Shown here in pieces: positions 23,057 through 25,878 of a stretch of 25,878 bases of DNA. The number at the start of each line of letters is the position of its first letter. Within the stretch, counting starts at the first letter, position 1. The stretch lies in the IMG/VR virus record IMGVR_UViG_3300032322_001358, positions 1-25,878 of that record; one strand, written 5' to 3'. A program made the translations under genes and the position numbers. This stretch comes from a virus. The notes beneath the pieces are model-generated. The model saw only the letters and a list, made by a program, of their open reading frames with translations. It did no database searches and was not told the origin of the DNA.

Positions 23057-23493
23057 CACCGTACCCACGCTGGTCCGCTAACGCGCCCGTCTGATGGTGG
23101 CGCGACTTGGCGAACGAAGCCAAGCGCTGCGAGCTTGTCGCCTAGGGGATCGCGCGGGCCTGTGGCGTCGGCTTCCTCGTCAAGGTCGAAGGGGTCAGCC
23201 TGCGTTGGGTTCCGATACCACTTGTACTTTGCCACTAGGCTTTTGATGGTTCGCGGCGTGACGCCGTGCTTGCGAGCGATGGCCCCGCGCGTCAGCTTTG
23301 CTATCAAGTAATCTTCGCGGATCGTCTCCACGTCGATAAAACGCGGCTTCGGACGCTCCCAGCCTTGCAGTTTTACCTTGTTGTTGATCGCGCGGCGTGT
23401 GACGTCGTGGCGCTGTGAAATGGTTTTCAGCGCTTCGCCTTGTTCGTAGTCGCGTCGGATAGCTGGCCAGTCTTTTGTTATGGGGCGTACCAT
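23056..23493 (-). CDS. Protein with two tandem helix-turn-helix units
   Basis: 145 residues from the second of two ATGs (23493), seven bases after AGGAG; the ATG at 23499 is too close to that site. Two similar units are visible. One has GEALKTISQRHDVTRRAINNKVKLQGW and the other LTRGAIARKHGVTPRTIKSLVAKYKW, each a helix-turn-helix ending in a Trp. The C-terminal 45 residues are acidic then polar. It resembles small terminase-like or resolvase-type DNA-binding proteins. Placed near the head of the delayed-early genes, it may regulate transcription or bind the origin. Confidence 0.8.
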   Translation of the reverse strand: MVRPITKDWPAIRRDYEQGEALKTISQRHDVTRRAINNKVKLQGWERPKPRFIDVETIREDYLIAKLTRGAIARKHGVTPRTIKSLVAKYKWYRNPTQADPFDLDEEADATGPRDPLGDKLAALGFVRQVAPPSDGRVSGPAWVR

Positions 23494-23495
23494 GG

Positions 23496-23861
23496 TCATT
23501 CTCCTAAGAATTTCTGAGCGCGCGCCACTTGAGCTTTAAGCGCGTCCATTTCAGCGCCGCGAGGGTCAAGACCGCAGCGGCGAGCGATTTCAATTTCATG
23601 AGTGGCCCGTGCAATTTCGGTTTGAAGTGCGTTTATGACTGCGGACTGAAGCCGCTCGAAAAGATCGACGGTCAGTCGCTTGGCACGTCCGCGCGCCACG
23701 TACTCAACAGCGGCAGGCGTGATGCCGATGCGTCGTGAGATGCGAGCGCGGGCTTGCGAAGCCGTCGCCCCCTTGGCGGTTTCAATCCGCTCTAACTCTT
23801 CCACCCAAGCCTGGGCTGTGGCTGACGCACTCATGTAAATTTCGCCCTGTTTGCGTGACAA
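23496..23861 (-). CDS. Small DNA-binding-type hypothetical protein
   Basis: 121 residues if the TTG at 23861 is used, which has a strong AAAGGGGAGG site five bases away. An ATG at 23834 (113 residues) has only AGGG ten bases upstream. The middle ARISRRIGITPAAVEYVARGRAKRLTVDLFERL looks like a helix-turn-helix, with a helical C-terminal half. Its stop is two bases from the next gene's ATG. It is the first gene after the early terminator, so it could be the switch to delayed-early transcription, but this is inference. Confidence 0.7.
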   Translation of the reverse strand: MSRKQGEIYMSASATAQAWVEELERIETAKGATASQARARISRRIGITPAAVEYVARGRAKRLTVDLFERLQSAVINALQTEIARATHEIEIARRCGLDPRGAEMDALKAQVARAQKFLGE

Positions 23862-23933
23862 TTCGCCCTCCCCTTTGTGTGATGGTCATTCCAGCGACGG
23901 ACGACCACATCAGGAGCGCGTTATGCGGAGAGG

Positions 23934-23975
23934 AAAAAACGGGCGGAGGAAGTCACGTGACCCACCATCCGCCCG
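23934..23975 (-). terminator. Rho-independent terminator of the immediate-early unit
   Basis: On the minus strand CGGGCGGA (23975-23968) pairs with TCCGCCCG (23947-23940), 8 bp, followed by six T (23939-23934). The 20-base loop contains the perfect palindrome GTCACGTGAC (23952-23961). It lies 28 bases after the second small membrane protein gene and before the replication genes. Confidence 0.85.
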
Positions 23976-24002
23976 CAAGTTAGCCCAGGGAGGACGGGCA
24001 TT

Positions 24003-24146
24003 TCATCGCGGCCAGACCACGTAGAGGCTGACGGCTAGGCAAAGGAGAGACGCGGCCATCATCGTCACGGCAACGCAAATGCCGATGTACGGAGGCTCCT
24101 CGTCGTCGTAGCGGTAGGAGCGCGGGGGCGTGCGGTCGCGGTTCAT
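24003..24146 (-). CDS. 47-residue membrane protein
   Basis: A small frame with a polar N-terminus (MNRDRTPPRSYRYDDEEPPY), one hydrophobic segment at residues 21-44 (IGICVAVTMMAASLLCLAVSL) and a short WPR tail. The ATG overlaps the upstream stop as TGATG. One membrane span, probably N-terminus in the cytoplasm. No family recognised. Its pairing with another tiny membrane protein and its position next to the Cro-like gene suggest an early host-membrane function such as superinfection exclusion. Confidence 0.75.
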   Translation of the reverse strand: MNRDRTPPRSYRYDDEEPPYIGICVAVTMMAASLLCLAVSLYVVWPR

Positions 24147-24277
24147 CACAGCACCGCCTTGAGCGTGTCGAATGCGAGATGCGTCACCGCAAACACCGCA
24201 CCAAACGCGGCGAATAGGCCGACCGTGGCGAGCGTGACGCCGAACGCGCCAAGCACAAAGTCAAGGGTTCTGCTCAT
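24146..24277 (-). CDS. 43-residue membrane protein
   Basis: Starts at the ATG at 24277, which overlaps the Cro-like stop by ATGA and has AGGAG eight bases upstream; the longer frame to 24388 lies inside that gene. Nearly the whole product is hydrophobic (FVLGAFGVTLATVGLFAAFGAVFAVTHLAF), one long or two short spans. It is coupled to the following 47-residue membrane protein by TGATG. Function unknown. Confidence 0.75.
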   Translation of the reverse strand: MSRTLDFVLGAFGVTLATVGLFAAFGAVFAVTHLAFDTLKAVL

Positions 24278-24477
24278 CGCGCAGGCTCCTGTTCTGATAG
24301 AAAATCGTTGGCCGTCACGAGCCCGTTTGTCGCCGCGATAATCCGCCGCATTTGCTCCGGGCGCGGCGTGCGAGCACCAGCCAGCCAAAGCCGGACAGCC
24401 TCAACCGAAACGCCAAACGCTTGCGCGGCATCCGTTCGGGTCAGCTGGTGAGTTTGAAGGTAGTCGCTGAGGGTCAT
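24274..24477 (-). CDS. Cro-like XRE helix-turn-helix regulator
   Basis: 67 residues from the ATG at 24477 (MTLSDYLQTHQLTRTDAAQAFGVSVEAVRLWLAGARTPRPEQMRRI). This is a clear Cro/C1-type helix-turn-helix in the order helix-TRTDAAQAFGVSVEAVRLWLAG-P-E. It faces the repressor gene across an operator pair. No ribosome site is seen. The start lies about seven bases after the -10 candidate, so the mRNA may be leaderless; an ATG at 24483 would fall against the -10. It likely promotes lytic growth by shutting off the repressor. Confidence 0.85.
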   Translation of the reverse strand: MTLSDYLQTHQLTRTDAAQAFGVSVEAVRLWLAGARTPRPEQMRRIIAATNGLVTANDFLSEQEPAR

Positions 24478-24483
24478 GCCCAT

Positions 24484-24512
24484 AACAAACAACAAATCGT
24501 TGTATCAGTCAA
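24484..24512 (-). promoter_or_regulatory. Leftward early promoter
   Basis: On the minus strand TTGACT (24512-24507), 17 bases, then TTTGTT (24489-24484); TGTTAT one or two bases on is an alternative -10. The -35 touches one operator and the -10 touches the other, so a bound repressor would block it. It has the same architecture as the promoter at 25290-25318. Confidence 0.6.
24489..24503. promoter_or_regulatory. Operator, ACAAC-AAATC-GTTGT
   Basis: A perfect 5-bp dyad with five central bases between the Cro-like and repressor genes. Its centre is 23 bp from the next operator. The same word occurs at 25276 and 25299. Confidence 0.75.
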
Positions 24513-24526
24513 CAACAATTTTTTGT
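24512..24526. promoter_or_regulatory. Operator, ACAAC-AATTT-TTTGT (one mismatch)
   Basis: Second operator of the pair; the right half is TTTGT instead of GTTGT. Centre-to-centre distance to the first operator is 23 bp, equal to the other pair. Confidence 0.65.
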
Positions 24527-24560
24527 TTGGATTGAACATGAGTGAAAAGCACAATGCGGC

Positions 24561-24803
24561 ATGTCGAAAAAACCCCAAAAAACGGACATTCCGCTGTGGG
24601 CTAAACGCCTATCGCGTGCACGTGCGCGAAAATTCCCTACCGCGCTGGCGTTTGCGGAGTTCATGGGGCTGTCACAGCAACGCTATGGCTACTATGAAAT
24701 AGGGCGTAGCGAGCCTGACTATGAATTGCTCATACAGATATGCGTTGCCCTAGAGGTTTCGCCTAATTACATTCTCATGGGGAGCGAGGCCATGGCCGCA
24801 TAG
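24561..24803 (+). CDS. XRE-family repressor (CI-like, short)
   Basis: 80 residues. The HTH is visible in TALAFAEFMGLSQQRYGYYEIGRSEPDYELLIQICVALEVSPNYILMG, with the typical end LLIQICVALEVSPNYILMG. It lacks the C-terminal peptidase domain of lambda CI, so induction must work by other means. It is divergent from the Cro-like gene and preceded by the paired operators. No strong ribosome site precedes the ATG. It is the best candidate for the protein that binds ACAAC-N5-GTTGT. Confidence 0.85.
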   Translation: MSKKPQKTDIPLWAKRLSRARARKFPTALAFAEFMGLSQQRYGYYEIGRSEPDYELLIQICVALEVSPNYILMGSEAMAA

Positions 24804-24819
24804 CTCCAAAGGGGGCTTT

Positions 24820-25203
24820 ATGCGTCGATTGGCTTTATTGGCGTCTCTTTCGATCATGATGGGCTGTCAGACGAACCCGCAACAAACAGAGGACCCGCCT
24901 ATCTGGGGGCGCTTTGACTGCCAGCGCCAAGCGGACAATCCGGCGCTAATGTCTGAGTTTGAGCAAGCGCGCATCATTTGCACTGGTCGAGCCGAAGCCC
25001 AAGCGCGCGCTGCCGCTGCATCTGTCGCGCCTGGTTACGGCATGGGCGGCGCAATCGCAGCGGGATTCGAGCGGTCAGTGGTTGCCCAGCAAGTGGGGGT
25101 CCCCGCCGTCATGTCGTGCATGGCAGAGCGCGGATACACGCGAGCGCCGCGCGCTGCTCACGAGGCGAGGTGCGCGGCAGTGCCGTCGACCCCGCGCCGA
25201 TAA
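24820..25203 (+). CDS. Predicted lipoprotein downstream of the repressor
   Basis: 127 residues, AAGGGGG before the ATG. The N-terminus MRRLALLASLSIMMGCQTN is a lipoprotein signal with the modified Cys at 16 (MMGC lipobox). The mature part is Ala-rich with four further cysteines, AAASVAPGYGMGGAIAAGFE in the middle and a polar tail. It lies 17 bases after the repressor gene in the same direction, so it is probably expressed in the lysogen, like many prophage surface or exclusion lipoproteins. Family not recognised. Confidence 0.8.
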   Translation: MRRLALLASLSIMMGCQTNPQQTEDPPIWGRFDCQRQADNPALMSEFEQARIICTGRAEAQARAAAASVAPGYGMGGAIAAGFERSVVAQQVGVPAVMSCMAERGYTRAPRAAHEARCAAVPSTPRR

Positions 25204-25275
25204 CCACACTATCCCATCAGAATCGCTACAACTTTTAAAGCCGGCTACAACTAGAACAAAGAGCGAACGCATCTG

Positions 25276-25290
25276 ACAACATTTTGTTGT
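25276..25290. promoter_or_regulatory. Operator, ACAAC-ATTTT-GTTGT
   Basis: Perfect dyad matching the operators of the switch region; its last T is also the first base of the TTGACC -35 box. Confidence 0.75.
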
Positions 25291-25318
25291 TGACCTCTAC
25301 AACGAAATGTTGTTTACT
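25290..25318 (+). promoter_or_regulatory. Promoter of the repeat-protein gene
   Basis: TTGACC (25290-25295), 17 bases, TTTACT (25313-25318). Both boxes abut or overlap operators, exactly as at the leftward early promoter. Confidence 0.6.
25299..25313. promoter_or_regulatory. Operator, ACAAC-GAAAT-GTTGT
   Basis: Perfect dyad located between -35 and -10; centre 23 bp from the preceding operator. Confidence 0.75.
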
Positions 25319-25347
25319 CCTCTCCATCGAACACATGGAGAGCCCCG

Positions 25348-25878
25348 ATGGCACGCAAGCCAAAGACGCCAGACGAGCCCGCGATTATCGCGATCAAGGG
25401 CTTTGACAAAGACCTGAAGTGCCGTGGCTATCAGTTCGAGCCCGGCAAGACCTATACCCACGAAGGCAAGGTGGCGGTCTGCGAAAGCGGGTTCCACGCC
25501 TGCCCGGATCATCCGCTTGACGTTTTCGAGTTCTATTTCCCCGCTGGCAGTCGATATTTTGAGGTGTCGCTAAGCGGCGATTACCAGAAAAAAGAAACCA
25601 AAATTGCCGCCGCGCAAATCTCGCTCTCTGTCGAGTTGACAATTCCTGATCTGGTCCATCGCGCATGGAGCTATGTTTGGTCGCGCGCTACCGTTGAAGA
25701 TGGTGCGTCTGCTACAGGCACCCGAGGCGCAGCGTCTGCTACACGCTACCAAGGCGCAGCGTCTGCTACAGGCGACCAAGGCGCAGCGTCTGCTACAGGC
25801 TACCAAGGCGCAGCGTCTGCTACAGGCTACCAAGGCGCAGCGTCTGCTACAGGCTACCAAGGCGCAGCGTCTGCTACA
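25348..25878 (+). CDS. DUF7666-like protein with 9-residue tandem repeats, 3' end outside window
   Basis: 177 residues are visible from the ATG at 25348, with GGAG about seven bases upstream; the frame continues past the window. Residues 1-115 form a globular part, IIAIKGFDKDLKCRGYQFEPGKTY ... CESGFHACPDHPLDVFEFYFP, a pattern found in phage and bacterial proteins with similar repeat tails. From residue 118 a repeat G-[Y/D/T]-[Q/R]-GAASAT runs six full times to the end of the window. The repeats are Ala/Gly/Ser/Thr-rich and would suit a beta-solenoid. Function is unknown. It is the only plus-strand gene here controlled by the shared operator pair. Confidence 0.82.
   Translation, partial: MARKPKTPDEPAIIAIKGFDKDLKCRGYQFEPGKTYTHEGKVAVCESGFHACPDHPLDVFEFYFPAGSRYFEVSLSGDYQKKETKIAAAQISLSVELTIPDLVHRAWSYVWSRATVEDGASATGTRGAASATRYQGAASATGDQGAASATGYQGAASATGYQGAASATGYQGAASAT
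25717..25878 (+). repeat. 27-bp tandem repeat, six copies, coding
   Basis: Copies start at 25717, 25744, 25771, 25798, 25825 and 25852, and a partial unit (25699-25716) precedes them. The unit is GGC-NNN-NNN followed by the invariant 18 bases GGCGCAGCGTCTGCTACA. The last three copies are identical. Variation is confined to codons 1-3 of each unit. The array runs beyond the window. Confidence 0.95.

Noticed and set aside
25570-25860. Minus-strand frame with CALVACSRR repeats
   Set aside because: Antisense reading of the 27-bp coding array. The plus-strand frame has a promoter, a ribosome site and a globular domain.
25717-25878. CRISPR array
   Set aside because: The units are 27 bp with no unique spacers, vary by only a few bases and keep one open reading frame.

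Overview
The window reads as about 26 kb of a temperate, long-tailed (siphovirus-like) phage or prophage with HK97-type capsid genes. It has a high G+C content and dense gene overlaps (ATGA, GTGA, TAATG), as is usual for phage operons. Protein style (TerS/TerL, HK97 portal-protease-capsid, DUF669 + RecA-like ATPase, Tnp20-like protein) and the frequent GTG/TTG starts suggest an alphaproteobacterial, perhaps Hyphomicrobiales, host. That host call is inference. No integrase, lysis genes or attachment site are visible, and both ends run out of genes, so the element continues on both sides.

Layout, read from right to left along the dominant minus strand. Bases 24.2-25.9 kb are the lysis-lysogeny switch. 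A plus-strand XRE repressor (24561) and a lipoprotein (24820) face a minus-strand Cro-like gene (24477). The Cro-like promoter and the promoter of a plus-strand repeat-bearing protein (25348) share the same paired 15-bp operator, ACAAC-N5-GTTGT, at the same spacing. The leftward immediate-early unit is Cro-like plus two tiny membrane proteins and ends at a strong terminator (23934-23975). Beyond it lie two small DNA-binding-type proteins, a VRR-NUC nuclease, a RecA-like (Sak4-type) ATPase, DUF669, a Cas4-like Fe-S nuclease with an extra metal-binding tail, an SF2 helicase, a mostly disordered protein, a stand-alone IS110-transposase-C-terminal-like protein, a zinc-ribbon protein and a primase/helicase. 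This replication and recombination unit ends at a terminator (14172-14204) set inside an AT-rich, iteron-bearing stretch (13986-14241) that is the best origin candidate.

Left of the origin is a putative regulator (13898). A good sigma70-like promoter (13263-13290) then leads into two small genes, a gene-free stretch rich in nested inverted repeats, a Leu-like tRNA with an odd anticodon, an HNH nuclease, small and large terminase, portal, protease and major capsid. A textbook terminator sits right after the capsid gene. The head-tail connector and tail genes follow, ending in a tail assembly chaperone pair joined by a GGGAAAC -1 frameshift and a truncated tape measure gene.

The least explained parts are the shared operator pair driving the repeat protein, the hairpin-rich non-coding block next to the tRNA, the iteron region, and the transposase-like domain that has become a replication-operon gene.
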